A stretch of 64,000 nucleotides of DNA from Agreia bicolorata (GTDB taxonomy: Bacteria > Actinomycetota > Actinomycetes > Actinomycetales > Microbacteriaceae), in assembly GCF_000938265.1 (NCBI RefSeq), contig NZ_JYFC01000003.1, positions 124,001 through 188,000 on the forward strand, in the 5' to 3' direction. Below the pieces are notes generated by a model. It searched no databases. It had not been told where the DNA came from and saw nothing but the letters and a program-made list of their open reading frames with translations. Below are positions 1 to 9,934 of this stretch, piece after piece (the first letter of the stretch is position 1; every line of letters begins with the position of its first letter). The translations under genes were made by a program, and so were the position numbers.

Positions 1-948
1 CGTCTCGACCGCCGATCCCTGTTGTCTGGAATGGCACTGGCTGCCGCTGTCTCCAATATCGCCGTCGCCTTCGCGCCGAACCTCATTCTGGTGCTGGTGG
101 CCCGCTTTCTGCTGGGGGCCGCCATCAGTTCGTTCTGGGCGATGTCCATCACGGTCGCGGTTCGCGTCGCCGGACCGGAGCGGCTCGGACGTGCGGTGAT
201 GTTCACCTCGGCCGGAGTGTCGCTGGCCACAGTAGCCGGGGTTCCCCTCGGGGTTCTGCTCAGTGAGGTTCTCGACTGGCGCATCGTCTTCGGCCTCGCC
301 GGGGTCGCTACAGGGCTTCTGGCGATCGCGCTCCGGGCTTTTCTTCCGTCGGTGCCCGCCGCCGCCGCATCGAGCCTCTCGCTTCTTGTCGACACGATTC
401 GCCGTCCCGGCATCAGCCTCGGTCTCGTGGGCCACGTTTTCGTCGTTCTGGGGCACTTTCTCGCCTACACCTACATTCGCCTGGCCCTCGAGCGACTGCC
501 CGACACCGACGCGGGCACGATCGTGCTGCTGCTCGCGCTGTTCGGCGCGGGTGGGCTGGTGGGCAACCTCGTCATCGGCCTCGTCGTCGATCGCACCTTC
601 AGCTTCTTCGCCGTGTTCACTCCGATCGTCATCGCAGTGTCCATTGCCGGCATGATCCTGTTCTCGGGATCGATATGGGCGATCGCCATCGTCGCCATCG
701 TCTGGGGCGCCTTCTTCGCCTCATGGCTCATCGTCGCCAACACCTGGGTCGGGCACCGGATGCCGGACCGTCTCGAAGCCGGAGGAAGTCTCGTAGTCGT
801 TGGCTTCCAGAGCGCCATCATGGTGGCGGCGGGCGTCGGCGGGCTTCTCGTTGACACACTGGGGGTCGAACTCGTCTACGGCCTGGGAATCGTTGCCTTG
901 CTGATCGGCGCCGGGTTGTTCGGCGCCTCCAATCGCGTCCGCACCTGA
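1..948 (+). CDS. MFS transporter, C-terminal part (5' end outside window)
   Basis: The reading frame is open from the first base, and its first residues (RLDRRSLL) look like the conserved loop between membrane segments 2 and 3 of major facilitator proteins, so about the first 60-70 residues lie upstream. What remains holds roughly ten hydrophobic segments, including the segment-4/5 region (RFLLGAAISSFWAMS) seen in drug/arabinose-type efflux MFS proteins. By family it would be a proton-driven exporter in the cytoplasmic membrane; the substrate cannot be told. It runs convergently into the AraC-type gene, with a hairpin between them. Good confidence for family, low for substrate. Confidence 0.88.
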   Translation, partial: RLDRRSLLSGMALAAAVSNIAVAFAPNLILVLVARFLLGAAISSFWAMSITVAVRVAGPERLGRAVMFTSAGVSLATVAGVPLGVLLSEVLDWRIVFGLAGVATGLLAIALRAFLPSVPAAAASSLSLLVDTIRRPGISLGLVGHVFVVLGHFLAYTYIRLALERLPDTDAGTIVLLLALFGAGGLVGNLVIGLVVDRTFSFFAVFTPIVIAVSIAGMILFSGSIWAIAIVAIVWGAFFASWLIVANTWVGHRMPDRLEAGGSLVVVGFQSAIMVAAGVGGLLVDTLGVELVYGLGIVALLIGAGLFGASNRVRT

Positions 949-958
949 TTCCGCCGGG

Positions 959-990
959 AGCGGCCGTCTCTTCGGTGTGGGGCGGCCGCT
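959..990. terminator. Hairpin between convergent genes
   Basis: Perfect 8-bp arms AGCGGCCG (959-966) and CGGCCGCT (983-990) with a 16-base loop lie between the converging MFS and AraC genes. There is no U-tract, so this is a possible factor-assisted bidirectional terminator rather than a classical one. Confidence 0.4.
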
Positions 991-1000
991 ACATCCGCGG

Positions 1001-1915
1001 CTAAGCGGACACCGAAATGCTGTGAGCCATCCGCCATGCGGATGGAGTCACCCCGCTATTGCGCCGGAACGCCCGACTGAACCCCTCGTCTGAGGCGTAG
1101 CCGAGTTCGCGAGAGGTCTCGGAGACGGATCGACCGGCATCCAGCATGCGCTTGGCTGCGACCATTCGCACGTCTGTCACGTAGTTCGCCGGGGATTGGC
1201 CCACCACGGCGCGAAACCGCGCGGCGAAGGCCGAGCGCGACATGACGGCCACATTCGCCAGGCTTTCGACGGTCCACTCGCGGCCCGGCTCGTCGTGGAT
1301 TGCATCGACAACCCGATCGAGGAACGGATCCGTGGAGAGCGACGGCCAGCCCTCGGGCGCACATTCGTTTGCGGCCCAGGCCCGAATCAGCGTGAGAAGA
1401 AGCGTGGCGGCCATCATGCGGCAGATCACCGGATCGCCACTTTTCATCGGGCAGACAGCCGGATCAAGAACACCCATGTTCGTGGCGAGCGCGGCCGCTG
1501 CTGGCTCGAGCGCGCCGAATGCCGTGATGGTGACGAACTCGGGAAGCAGGCTGCCGAGGGGTGGCATGGTGTCGGCGAATTCGAGCTCGAGAACCATGAG
1601 GGTGGCGCCGGTCTCGGCCTCGAGCGTGAGCGGCGTGGTTCCGAGAGTGAGAAAGGCGTCGCCTTCGACCAGTTGCGCCTGATCGCGTTCCGTCGTGACG
1701 TGGACGCGCCTCACGCCCTCGTCGATGTCGAGGCGGCAGCCGGATTCGCGCGGCGGGTTGCCGCGCACTCTACCCGCGAGAACGTAAACAAGGGTGGTGG
1801 CATCCGCGGGAAGGCGAAGCGGCGCCCCTGCCTCGAGTGCCACTCGCCGCCCTACGCCGACGCGGAGATCGATGGAGGAGAGAACCTTCGAGAGAGAATC
1901 CGAGTCGACCACCAT
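1001..1915 (-). CDS. AraC-family transcriptional regulator, cupin sensor domain
   Basis: The N-terminal ~170 residues resemble the AraC-binding cupin (cupin_6) sensor, and the C-terminal ~100 residues carry the double helix-turn-helix of AraC/XylS regulators, with the second motif around ETSRELGYASDEGFSRAFRR and the usual G-x-x-P-S-x-W end. It follows the GH43 gene after 62 bases on the same strand, so it may be the last gene of the glycosidase operon. I chose ATG at 1915 because the sequence then starts directly with the family-like DSLSKVL helix; an in-frame GTG at 1939 has a GGAG only two bases upstream. The MFS neighbour is a frequent partner of this subfamily but is convergent here. The effector is unknown. 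Confidence 0.85.
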   Translation of the reverse strand: MVVDSDSLSKVLSSIDLRVGVGRRVALEAGAPLRLPADATTLVYVLAGRVRGNPPRESGCRLDIDEGVRRVHVTTERDQAQLVEGDAFLTLGTTPLTLEAETGATLMVLELEFADTMPPLGSLLPEFVTITAFGALEPAAAALATNMGVLDPAVCPMKSGDPVICRMMAATLLLTLIRAWAANECAPEGWPSLSTDPFLDRVVDAIHDEPGREWTVESLANVAVMSRSAFAARFRAVVGQSPANYVTDVRMVAAKRMLDAGRSVSETSRELGYASDEGFSRAFRRNSGVTPSAWRMAHSISVSA

Positions 1916-1977
1916 GATGGGACACAACGCTCGACGCACAGCTCCTATTCCGGAGCACGGAGCGACCGCAGCGGCGG

Positions 1978-3483
1978 TCAGTCGCGGCCCTTGTAGTGGA
2001 AGGCCGTGAAGGCCACCTCGCCGCTCGTCGCGTAGAGGCCGATGACGCGGCCCGTGAACGAGGCTGCCGTCTCTTGCGAGAGGTAGCGACCGTCGACGCG
2101 GGCGAGCTCATGCCGAACGCCATCGGCGGTCACCGCACTGAGCACGACGATGTCGCTCGTAAGCATCGGCATCATGGTCTCGCCCTGCGGCGCGACGAAG
2201 TCGAGACCGAGAGTGACAGGCGAGTCGGAGGACACATCGAGCGTCCACTCCTGCCGAATTCCGGACACGGCCGCCCGCGCGGTCACGACGCCGCTGCCCA
2301 CCTCGATCTCGTAGTGGTGCAGCTCGTCGTAGCGAACCGCGAGGCCTCCGAGACCGGATGCGCCGGGTTCGACGACAGCAGAGACCGAGGCAAGCGGATG
2401 CTGCTGCCGGTACCCGAGGAACGCCGGCCGCTGATCGTCCAGGCTCGATCCGTCGCCGGTCAACACAACGTGACCGGGGCGCGAGCTCAGCGACGCGAAC
2501 GAAGACGGATACCTCCGCACCCCGATCCACTCGAGCCCCAGAGAAGAGCCGTCGAACGAATCAGAGAACTCGAACTCCCCCGCCCGCGGATTCAATAGAA
2601 CGGGGTCGGCCTCGAGCCACCCGTCCGATGTCCAGCGCGCATCGGTGATGAACGTCTCGCGTCCCATCGCCGAGAACGCCTGCGTGCCGCCGGTCGGGCG
2701 CATGCCGAGCATCACGATGGCCCAGCCGCCTTCCGGAGTCTCGACGAGGTCGCCGTGACCGGTGTTCTGGACGGGTCGCGAGGTGCTGCGCGCCGACACG
2801 ATCGGATTGACCGGTGCGCCCGTGAACGGCCCTGACGGATGCGGACCACGGGCCACGCTGATCCCGTGTCCGCGCTCGGTGCCACCCTCGGCAATCACGA
2901 GGTACCAGTACTCACCGTGCTGGTAGAGATGCGGCGCTTCGGGAAACTTCAGACCCGTTCCACTCCACAGCGAAACCGGCGAAGACAGCGCGGCCCCGGT
3001 CGACAGGTCGACCGTCACCTGCAGGATGCCATCGTGCCCGGTGGGCGGTTCGCCCGAGGTCACATCGAGCCCCGAGTACGTGATGTACGCGAGACCGTCT
3101 GCATCCCAGGCGAGATCGGGGTCGATGCCGTGCACACCCTCGACGACGATGCCGTCGCTCCAGGGGCCGGCGGGATCGGAAGCCGTGAAGACGAGCATGC
3201 CGCGACCCATCGCATCCGTCACGACCACATAGAAGACGCCGTCGCGGTGCCGGATGGTGGGAGCCCACGCGCCGCCGAGCGTCGGCACCGCGTGCGAGTC
3301 GAGCTGACCCGCACGCGAGACCACGTGGCCGATCTGCGTCCAGTCGACGAGATCGCGACTGTGGAAGACCGGGATGCCGGGCAGGTACTCGAAGGTCGAG
3401 TTCACCAGGTAGTAGTCGTCGCCGACCTTCACGACACTCGGGTCGGGGTAGAAGCCCGCGATGAGCGGGTTGGGCCACGTCAT
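1978..3483 (-). CDS. Glycoside hydrolase family 43 (beta-xylosidase / alpha-L-arabinofuranosidase type)
   Basis: 501 residues. The N-terminal five-bladed propeller opens with the hallmark PLIAGFYPDPS; D14 is the expected catalytic base, D121 (GIDPDL) the pKa modulator and E182 (KFPEAPH) the acid. Residues ~330-501 fit the beta-sandwich C-terminal domain of XynB-like GH43 enzymes, and overall length matches that class. There is no signal peptide, so it should act in the cytoplasm on imported oligosaccharides, releasing xylose or arabinose. The start ATG (3483) overlaps the stop of the upstream GH3 gene as ATGA, which fixes the start and implies translational coupling; a longer open frame upstream is only read-through of another frame. 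Exact substrate is not determined. Confidence 0.9.
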   Translation of the reverse strand: MTWPNPLIAGFYPDPSVVKVGDDYYLVNSTFEYLPGIPVFHSRDLVDWTQIGHVVSRAGQLDSHAVPTLGGAWAPTIRHRDGVFYVVVTDAMGRGMLVFTASDPAGPWSDGIVVEGVHGIDPDLAWDADGLAYITYSGLDVTSGEPPTGHDGILQVTVDLSTGAALSSPVSLWSGTGLKFPEAPHLYQHGEYWYLVIAEGGTERGHGISVARGPHPSGPFTGAPVNPIVSARSTSRPVQNTGHGDLVETPEGGWAIVMLGMRPTGGTQAFSAMGRETFITDARWTSDGWLEADPVLLNPRAGEFEFSDSFDGSSLGLEWIGVRRYPSSFASLSSRPGHVVLTGDGSSLDDQRPAFLGYRQQHPLASVSAVVEPGASGLGGLAVRYDELHHYEIEVGSGVVTARAAVSGIRQEWTLDVSSDSPVTLGLDFVAPQGETMMPMLTSDIVVLSAVTADGVRHELARVDGRYLSQETAASFTGRVIGLYATSGEVAFTAFHYKGRD

Positions 3484-5972
3484 GAAGAAATCGCCGTGAC
3501 GTCGATCGACTTGCTGAGAGAGAGGTTCGAGACACTGGTTCCGGCGTGCAGCTGGAACGCGCCCTGCTCGTAGTGCCACCCCGGGTTGCCCTGCGCATCC
3601 ACACCCCAGTCGGCGAACGCGCGAGCCGACACGGGAATGGTGACCCACGTGCTCTCACCGGGCTCGACTCGAACAGAGGCGAAGCCGACGAGCCAGCGAA
3701 TCGGGCGGTCGATCGAGGAGGTCTCGCGCGACGCGTAGAGCTGAACGACCTGCTTGCCCAGGCGCGAGCCCGTGTTCGTGACGCGCACGGCCACAGAGAC
3801 CGAGCCGTCCTCGGCGATCGACGAGCTGTCGAGCGCGAGATCGTCGAGAGACCACGTCGTGTAGCCGAGTCCGTGCCCGAACTCATAGGCGGGCTCGGTG
3901 CCGGCCTTCAGCCAGGCCCGATAACCGATGTGGATGCCCTCGTCGTATGACACCGCGCCGTTCTGGGGCGTTACGTCTATGACGGGCACATCGGCCTGCT
4001 CGATCGGCCAGGTCGTGGGCAGGCGCCCGCCTGGCTCCGCCAGTCCAAGCAGGATGTCGGCGACCGCGTCACCGTATTGCTGTCCTCCGAACCAGCTCAG
4101 CAGCACGGCCGAGACCTCGTTACGCCACGGCAGCAGCACGGGCGATCCCGAGTTGACCACAACGACGGTGCGCGGGTTCGCTGCGGCGACGGCGCGCACC
4201 AGCTCGTCTTGACGACCGGGAAGCACGAGCGAGTCACGGTCGTAGCCCTCGGACTCGACCCGCGAGTTCGTGCCGACGACGACCACGGCCACGTCAGCCG
4301 CGCGTGCAGCCTCGACGGCGTCGGCGATGAGCTGCTCGGGGTTGGAGCGATCCGGCTCGATGCCGATCGTGATGCTCAGTGCGCCGGCGAGCGGGCCGCC
4401 CTGCTCGATGTCGTACTCGATCGTCACGTCGATCGGCTCGCCCTCGATGACAGGAACGGCCACGGAGCTCGAGGGCGGAGAGAGGAACGCGGCGCCGAGG
4501 TCGGTGCCCTCGGTGATGACGTTCTCTTCGTGCAGAAGCTCGCCGTTCACAATGATGCGGCCGTTGCCGGAGCCCGCGAAGCCGAGCAGAATCTCTCCCG
4601 TCGCATCCGGCGTGTACCTCGTGGTGAATTCGAGCATCGACGACTTCGCGATAGGGGCATCGCCGCCGAACCAGACGAGCGCGGATGCGCGGCGTTCTTC
4701 ATCGAAGATCGAGGCGCCGGATGCGTCGAGGAGGCGCACATGCGCGCCCGGTTCACCCGTGACCGGGTTGGTCATGCGGTCGAGAGGAAGCTCGGCGATT
4801 CCCTCCTGCACGACGGCGCCGACCGAGTAGCTGATCGCGGCATCGGGCAGGGCGGCGCGGAGCCCGTCGAGCGGCGTGACGACCTTCTCGGGAAGAACGG
4901 TGGCGCTTCCTCCGCCTTGGGTACGGGCGAAGCGGGCGTTGTGACCGATGACGGCGACCGACGTCAGCGACGACGCGTCCCACGGCAGCTCGGCGTTCTC
5001 GTTGCGCACGAGCACCGCGCCCTCGATCTCGGCGGCGCGGGCGAAGGCGACTCCGTCTTCGACAACGACGGGCTCGGGCACAGCAGCGTCGAAGCCCTCG
5101 AGCGCGCCGACCCGCGCGGCGAGCGCGAGCAGGCGCAGCACCTTGCGATCGACAGCCGACTCGTCGACCTCGCCGGCGCGCACGGCGGCGACGAGCGCGT
5201 CGCCCCACGGACCGGCGGGTCCGGGCATGACCAGGTCTTGCGAGAAGCGGGCACTGTTCACAGAGCGCACGGCGGTCCAGTCGCTGATGACCACGCCGTC
5301 GAAGCCCCACTCCGAGTTCAACGGGGTCTCGAGCAGCTCGTTCTCGGTGACTGTGGCGCCGTTGACCGAGTTGTACGACGACATGACGAGCCATGCGTGC
5401 GCCTCGGTGATGGCCTTCTCAAACGCAAGCAGATAGAGCTCGCGCAGGGGGCGCTCGGCCACCCGCACGTCGACGGTGAAGCGATCTGTCTCGAAGTCGT
5501 TGGCGATGTAGTGCTTGGGCGTCGCGCCCACGCCGTTCTCCTGCATACCCTCGACATAGGCGGCGGCCAGGTCGGCGGTGAGCACCGGATCCTCGCTGAA
5601 CGCTTCGAAGTGGCGACCGCCGAGCGGCGAGCGGTGCAGGTTGATGGTCGGGCCGAGCACCACGTCGACACCCTTGCGACGCGCCTCCACGGCGGCGACG
5701 TTTCCGTAGCGGCGGGCGATCGACGCATCCCACGACGAGCCGAGGGCAGTGGCCGACGGCAGGTTGAGCGAGGGGCTGCGCTCGTCCCACACCTCGCCGC
5801 GCACGCCCGAAGGGCCATCGGAGACGAGGATGCGGCGCAGCCCGATCTTCTCGAGTGGCCAGGTGGCCCAGAAGTCGTGCCCGGTGAGCACAAGCACCTT
5901 CTCTTCGAGGGTCAACTTCTCGAGCAGGTCGATCAGCCGAGGGTCGGTGGGGGCCTGGATGAGGTCGGTCAT
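3480..5972 (-). CDS. Glycoside hydrolase family 3 with PA14 insert (beta-glucosidase/xylosidase class)
   Basis: 830 residues. The order is a GH3 N-terminal barrel (about 20-300), GH3 C-terminal domain interrupted by a PA14-like beta module (about 400-540), then a fibronectin-III-like end (about 710-810). Visible active-site elements are D52 in SDGPSG, K153-H154 in PKHYIAND and the nucleophile D231 in VISDWTAV. PA14-bearing GH3 enzymes typically hydrolyse beta-1,3/1,4 or beta-1,6 linked glucosides or xylosides and the PA14 lid shapes the pocket. No signal peptide. It starts three bases after the upstream GH3 stop and overlaps GH43 by four bases, so the three are one transcript. Confidence 0.92.
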   Translation of the reverse strand: MTDLIQAPTDPRLIDLLEKLTLEEKVLVLTGHDFWATWPLEKIGLRRILVSDGPSGVRGEVWDERSPSLNLPSATALGSSWDASIARRYGNVAAVEARRKGVDVVLGPTINLHRSPLGGRHFEAFSEDPVLTADLAAAYVEGMQENGVGATPKHYIANDFETDRFTVDVRVAERPLRELYLLAFEKAITEAHAWLVMSSYNSVNGATVTENELLETPLNSEWGFDGVVISDWTAVRSVNSARFSQDLVMPGPAGPWGDALVAAVRAGEVDESAVDRKVLRLLALAARVGALEGFDAAVPEPVVVEDGVAFARAAEIEGAVLVRNENAELPWDASSLTSVAVIGHNARFARTQGGGSATVLPEKVVTPLDGLRAALPDAAISYSVGAVVQEGIAELPLDRMTNPVTGEPGAHVRLLDASGASIFDEERRASALVWFGGDAPIAKSSMLEFTTRYTPDATGEILLGFAGSGNGRIIVNGELLHEENVITEGTDLGAAFLSPPSSSVAVPVIEGEPIDVTIEYDIEQGGPLAGALSITIGIEPDRSNPEQLIADAVEAARAADVAVVVVGTNSRVESEGYDRDSLVLPGRQDELVRAVAAANPRTVVVVNSGSPVLLPWRNEVSAVLLSWFGGQQYGDAVADILLGLAEPGGRLPTTWPIEQADVPVIDVTPQNGAVSYDEGIHIGYRAWLKAGTEPAYEFGHGLGYTTWSLDDLALDSSSIAEDGSVSVAVRVTNTGSRLGKQVVQLYASRETSSIDRPIRWLVGFASVRVEPGESTWVTIPVSARAFADWGVDAQGNPGWHYEQGAFQLHAGTSVSNLSLSKSIDVTAISS

Positions 5973-5975
5973 TGC

Positions 5976-7763
5976 TTAGTTGCTTTCTGTTGAACGTGCG
6001 TTGCTGAGGTACGTGAGCCCGTGGCCGAAGTCGAACAGGGGATCGGTGAAGCGGTGCGGCTGGTCAAGATCGCCCGTGAGCACGTCCGCCATGGAACGCG
6101 GCAGCTGGAAGGGAAGCCTGCCCTCGGGCTCGGCACGCCCGAAGAGAACGTCGAGTACGGCCCGATCGCTCGAGCCGAAGTCGCCGACGAGAGCCGCGGC
6201 CTCTGCCGCGATCTCGGGGATGACGGCCGGTCGCTCGAGGTTCTGCACCACGACGGTCGGCCGCGCCGCGAGCGTCTCACGGATCTGCGCGAGCTCGTCG
6301 ACGGCGAAATCGAGCGGCCCCGAGTGGAAGAAGCTCTCGAAGATCGTCGTCTGCCTGTGATCGTGCGGGGTCGCGAGCCGCAGGATCACGACATCGGCGT
6401 CATCGACCGAGGCCGCAACGTCTGCGTACGAGGCCAGCACGGCGTCGTCGATGTCGGGCGCGAATACCGTGAGTCCAGCCCCCAGCGGCAGGGTCGGATG
6501 CGCCGGGTCGCCGTTCGTGAGCAGCGTCAGCGAGCGGCGCTGGGCGTCGAGGCCCGCGGCCACGAGATCGGCCCGGCCCACGACATCCACGGCCTTCGCC
6601 GGGTCGAGCGGATCGGCGTCGAACAGGCCGAGGCGCAACTTCTCGCGCAGGATGCGCCGCACCGACTCGTCGATGCGCGCCTCGCTCACGCGGCCGTCGC
6701 GCACCAGCTGGGCCACGAGGGAGCTGTCGTAGTCGCCGCCGAACTGATCGACGCCCGCCTCGAGTGCGCGCTGCGTGCGGGCAGGCGGGTCGAGCTGCTC
6801 GACGCCCCACGCGCGCGCCACGAAAGGCTGCCCCATGATCTCGTGGTCGTTCAGCACGCCCCAGTCGGTCGAGATGATGCCCTCGAACCCCAGGCCCTCG
6901 CGCAGCATGCCCGTGATGACCTGCCTGTTGAAAGCGAACGCCACCTCTTCGAGGTCGATACCCACGGGCATGCCGTAGTAGGCCATCACCTGGTTGGCTC
7001 CGGCCGCGAGCGCGGGCGGAAACGGGGCGACGTGCTCGGCGAGGTGGCCACCGGGGTAGACCTGCTCCCGGCCGTGCGCAAAGTGCGGATCTTCGCCGTC
7101 TTTCTGCGGGCCTCCGCCTGGGAAGTGTTTGACCATCGTGGCCACGGAATCGGCACCGAGCTCGTCTGTCTGGATCGCCTCGATGAAGGCCGAGGCGAGT
7201 TCGCCCGTGAGGGTCGGGTCGCCGCCCCAGGTTCCTGAGATGCGCGACCAGCGCGGTTCGGTGGCGATGTCGACCTGCGGGCCGAGAAGAAGCCGGATGC
7301 CGATGGCCTTGAACTCCTGCCGCACAGCGTCGCCGAAACGGCGGGCGAGCTCGGGGTCGCGGGTGGCGGCGAGCCCCGTCGGCTCCGGCCAGGCCGAGAA
7401 GGCGCCCGCCATGTGGGAGGCGCCCGCGCGCTCGGTGGCGGCGGATCTCGGATCGCTAGACACGGTCACGGGAACGCCCGAGCCGGTCTGCCGCGCGAGC
7501 ACCTGCAGTGCGTTGTACCAGCGGGCCTGATCGGCGGGCGGCAGCACGTTCACCAGATTCATGTGGGTCACATGGTGCTTCACCACGTAATCGTGCACCG
7601 GGCCGGGAAGCAGGGGGTGCCCGTCTTCGGCGGGAATGACGGCCGCGTCGACGAAGGCCATGGCGTGGAACATCTGGCCGGCCTTCTCGTCGAGGGTCAG
7701 CGACGAGACAATCTCTGCCAGCCGGGCCTCGCCGGCCTCGTCGAGTTCGAGCGAGCGGGTCAT
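5976..7763 (-). CDS. Glycoside hydrolase family 3, compact form
   Basis: 595 residues, without a PA14 or fibronectin module. The barrel has K212-H213 in VKHFPGGGPQ and the nucleophile D300 in GIISTDWGVLND, as in ExoP/beta-glucosidase-like GH3 proteins. The start ATG at 7763 overlaps the GH42 stop (ATGA) and has GGAG five bases upstream; the open frame beyond it is antisense-type read-through. No secretion signal, so a cytoplasmic exo-hydrolase is expected. Having two different GH3 enzymes side by side suggests that the imported oligosaccharide carries more than one beta-linked terminal residue, or that they act on different linkages. Substrate unproven. Confidence 0.9.
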   Translation of the reverse strand: MTRSLELDEAGEARLAEIVSSLTLDEKAGQMFHAMAFVDAAVIPAEDGHPLLPGPVHDYVVKHHVTHMNLVNVLPPADQARWYNALQVLARQTGSGVPVTVSSDPRSAATERAGASHMAGAFSAWPEPTGLAATRDPELARRFGDAVRQEFKAIGIRLLLGPQVDIATEPRWSRISGTWGGDPTLTGELASAFIEAIQTDELGADSVATMVKHFPGGGPQKDGEDPHFAHGREQVYPGGHLAEHVAPFPPALAAGANQVMAYYGMPVGIDLEEVAFAFNRQVITGMLREGLGFEGIISTDWGVLNDHEIMGQPFVARAWGVEQLDPPARTQRALEAGVDQFGGDYDSSLVAQLVRDGRVSEARIDESVRRILREKLRLGLFDADPLDPAKAVDVVGRADLVAAGLDAQRRSLTLLTNGDPAHPTLPLGAGLTVFAPDIDDAVLASYADVAASVDDADVVILRLATPHDHRQTTIFESFFHSGPLDFAVDELAQIRETLAARPTVVVQNLERPAVIPEIAAEAAALVGDFGSSDRAVLDVLFGRAEPEGRLPFQLPRSMADVLTGDLDQPHRFTDPLFDFGHGLTYLSNARSTESN

Positions 7764-9934
7764 GGGGTCTCCTTGTGTGAGGGTGAGTCGGGAGCCGAAA
7801 TCGGAGTCGTCGCGAGCACGCGCACGTCCCAGGCGCCCAGCTCGAGAGCTGAACCGGCGTCGAGAACCGGGCCGTCGGCATCCAGCACGTCGACGAGCCC
7901 TCGCGGAACCGCCACCGACTGCTCGAGCCACGACCAGTTGTGCACGAAGTACACGCGACGCCCGTCCGGCCCGGTCGAACTCGTCACAGTGACACTGGGC
8001 GGCAGTTCGCCCCACGCGGCCACGGGCTCGGGCACGAGCCACTCGGCGATGGAGTGGCCGAGCTGCTGGTTGGGCACGGTTCCGACCATGGTGATACGCC
8101 CTCTGCCGTGGGCGCGAGTCGTGACAGCGGGCCAGCGGCCGAAATGCGGATGCACATACGACACGAGGTCGTCGGCCGTGGTAGGGGTGAGCCCGTCGAT
8201 CCAGTCGGTCGCCGCCGATCCGTCGCGCAGCGCGAGGCCCGCGACTGAATCGGGGGCGTCGGATGCCGTGGTCACCTCGAGCGGTTCGGTCAGGTTCGCG
8301 AGTTCGTCGTACCAGGCGCCCGCCGCATCATCGAGGAGTGCAGGCTTCTGCTCGAGCCGAGCCCTGCCCTCCCGGTCGGCGTATGCGGAGCGCGGGCCGA
8401 GAACGAGGTGTCCGCCGGCCTCGGCGTAGTCGCGAAGCCAGTCGAGCTCGGCATCGGCCGCCGTGAAGAAGGCCGGCACGATGAGCACGGGCAGCTCGGC
8501 CGCAACCGCAGCGGCATGCCGGCCCGCGATCGGCGCGACGCCATCCGCCGCTCTGGTCTCGAACAGCTGCTGCGGGCGCACGAGCCGGGTCTGCAGGCCC
8601 GCGTCGAACGCGCCCCGCACGAACGACGCCATGATCTTGCGGTACGCGTCGGCATCCAGATACTGGCCTGGCGCCTGGAACGGAGCCTGCGAGGACAGCG
8701 CGAACTTGCTGTCGGAGTCGTAGAGCACGGAGACATCGACGTCGGGCGTGCCCTCTGAGATGAGGTCGCCCGCGCGGCCGAACTCGGCACCCAGCCGGGC
8801 CAGCTCGCGATAGGTGCGGCCGGGCTTCTGGCTGTGCGGCAGGATTCCGCCCCAGTAGGTCTCGGTGCCGAAGTGCAGCGTGTGCCAGTGCCAGTACTCG
8901 ATCATGTCTGCGCCGCGGGCCACGAGCGCCCAGGCGGCCTGGCGCCACTGGCCGTCGTAGGGCGAGAAGTTCATCGGCGAGTGCCCGATCGAGCTGGCGT
9001 TCGTTTCAGTCACGAGAAAGCGCGCCTGCTTCGACGAGTACATAACGTCGGCGAGGTGGAACAGCGCCCAGGTGCCCTTCACGATCCAGCCGGTCGAGCG
9101 CTCCTCGGTCGATGGGTGCGCGAGCGACGACTCCATCTCGTAGTAGGCGTTGCCGCTGGCCACGTCGAGTTCGGCCGAGAGGTCGACGTCTTCGACGCCG
9201 AGCTGGTCATACGAGATGCAGGTGGTCACGAAGTGCGCGGGGTCGGCCAGCTCGCGCACGATGCCGGCCTGCCAGCCGATGAAGTCGGTCACGAGCTGCG
9301 CCTGGAAGCGCCGCCACGCGAGGTCGTACTGCGGCTGATAGTTGCCGTCGGGAACCCAGAGATCGTCCCACGTCGAGAGCCGGTGCGACCAGTAGACGAG
9401 GCCCCACTCACGGTTCAGCGTCTCGACGTCTCCGTACTGGTGGCGCAGCGAGTCTGTGAACGCCTCGAAGACGCCGCGGTTGTAGAGCAGTCGGATGCCC
9501 GGCTCGTTGTCGACCTGATAGCCGATGATCGCCGGGTGATCGCGATAGCGCGTGACGATCTTGCGAATGATGCGCTCGGCGTGAAAGAGGAACGCCGGGT
9601 TGGTGAAGTCCATCTCCTGCCGGTTGCCCCAGCGATTCGGCACGCCGGTCGCCACATCGGCCGCGACCTCCGGATGCTTGCGGGCCAGCCACATGGGCAG
9701 GGCGTAGGTCGGCGTGCCGAGAATCACGCCGATGCCGCGCGCGTGGGCGCCGTCGAGCACAGGCTCGAGCCAGTCGAGATCGAAGACCCCGTCTTCGGGC
9801 TCCCAGGTCGACCAGACGGACTCGCCCACGCGGATGACCGTGAATCCGGCCTGCTGCATGAGGTCGAGATCCTCGTCGAGCCGAGGGCTGGGCTGGTACT
9901 CGTGATAGTAAGCGGCTCCGAAACGGATGCTCAC
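7760..9934 (-). CDS. Glycoside hydrolase family 42 beta-galactosidase-like enzyme
   Basis: 724 residues with the three-domain GH42 layout: TIM barrel (1 to about 390), trimerisation domain (about 395-610) and small C-terminal beta domain. The acid/base is E144 in YQVDNEPG and the nucleophile E310 in LVTETNA. Family 42 enzymes hydrolyse beta-D-galactosides (and sometimes alpha-L-arabinopyranosides), usually plant or oligosaccharide derived rather than lactose. The GTG start overlaps the stop of the ATPase gene (GTGA). No signal peptide. Together with GH3 and GH43 partners this points to a galactose- and pentose-containing plant oligosaccharide such as xyloglucan or arabinogalactan fragments; that is inference. 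Confidence 0.92.
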   Translation of the reverse strand: MSIRFGAAYYHEYQPSPRLDEDLDLMQQAGFTVIRVGESVWSTWEPEDGVFDLDWLEPVLDGAHARGIGVILGTPTYALPMWLARKHPEVAADVATGVPNRWGNRQEMDFTNPAFLFHAERIIRKIVTRYRDHPAIIGYQVDNEPGIRLLYNRGVFEAFTDSLRHQYGDVETLNREWGLVYWSHRLSTWDDLWVPDGNYQPQYDLAWRRFQAQLVTDFIGWQAGIVRELADPAHFVTTCISYDQLGVEDVDLSAELDVASGNAYYEMESSLAHPSTEERSTGWIVKGTWALFHLADVMYSSKQARFLVTETNASSIGHSPMNFSPYDGQWRQAAWALVARGADMIEYWHWHTLHFGTETYWGGILPHSQKPGRTYRELARLGAEFGRAGDLISEGTPDVDVSVLYDSDSKFALSSQAPFQAPGQYLDADAYRKIMASFVRGAFDAGLQTRLVRPQQLFETRAADGVAPIAGRHAAAVAAELPVLIVPAFFTAADAELDWLRDYAEAGGHLVLGPRSAYADREGRARLEQKPALLDDAAGAWYDELANLTEPLEVTTASDAPDSVAGLALRDGSAATDWIDGLTPTTADDLVSYVHPHFGRWPAVTTRAHGRGRITMVGTVPNQQLGHSIAEWLVPEPVAAWGELPPSVTVTSSTGPDGRRVYFVHNWSWLEQSVAVPRGLVDVLDADGPVLDAGSALELGAWDVRVLATTPISAPDSPSHKETP

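Noticed and set aside
4077-5993. 638-residue open frame on the plus strand
   Set aside because: It lies opposite the GH3 gene, is rich in R, G, H and V, and shows no family motif; it is the GC-skewed complement of real coding sequence.
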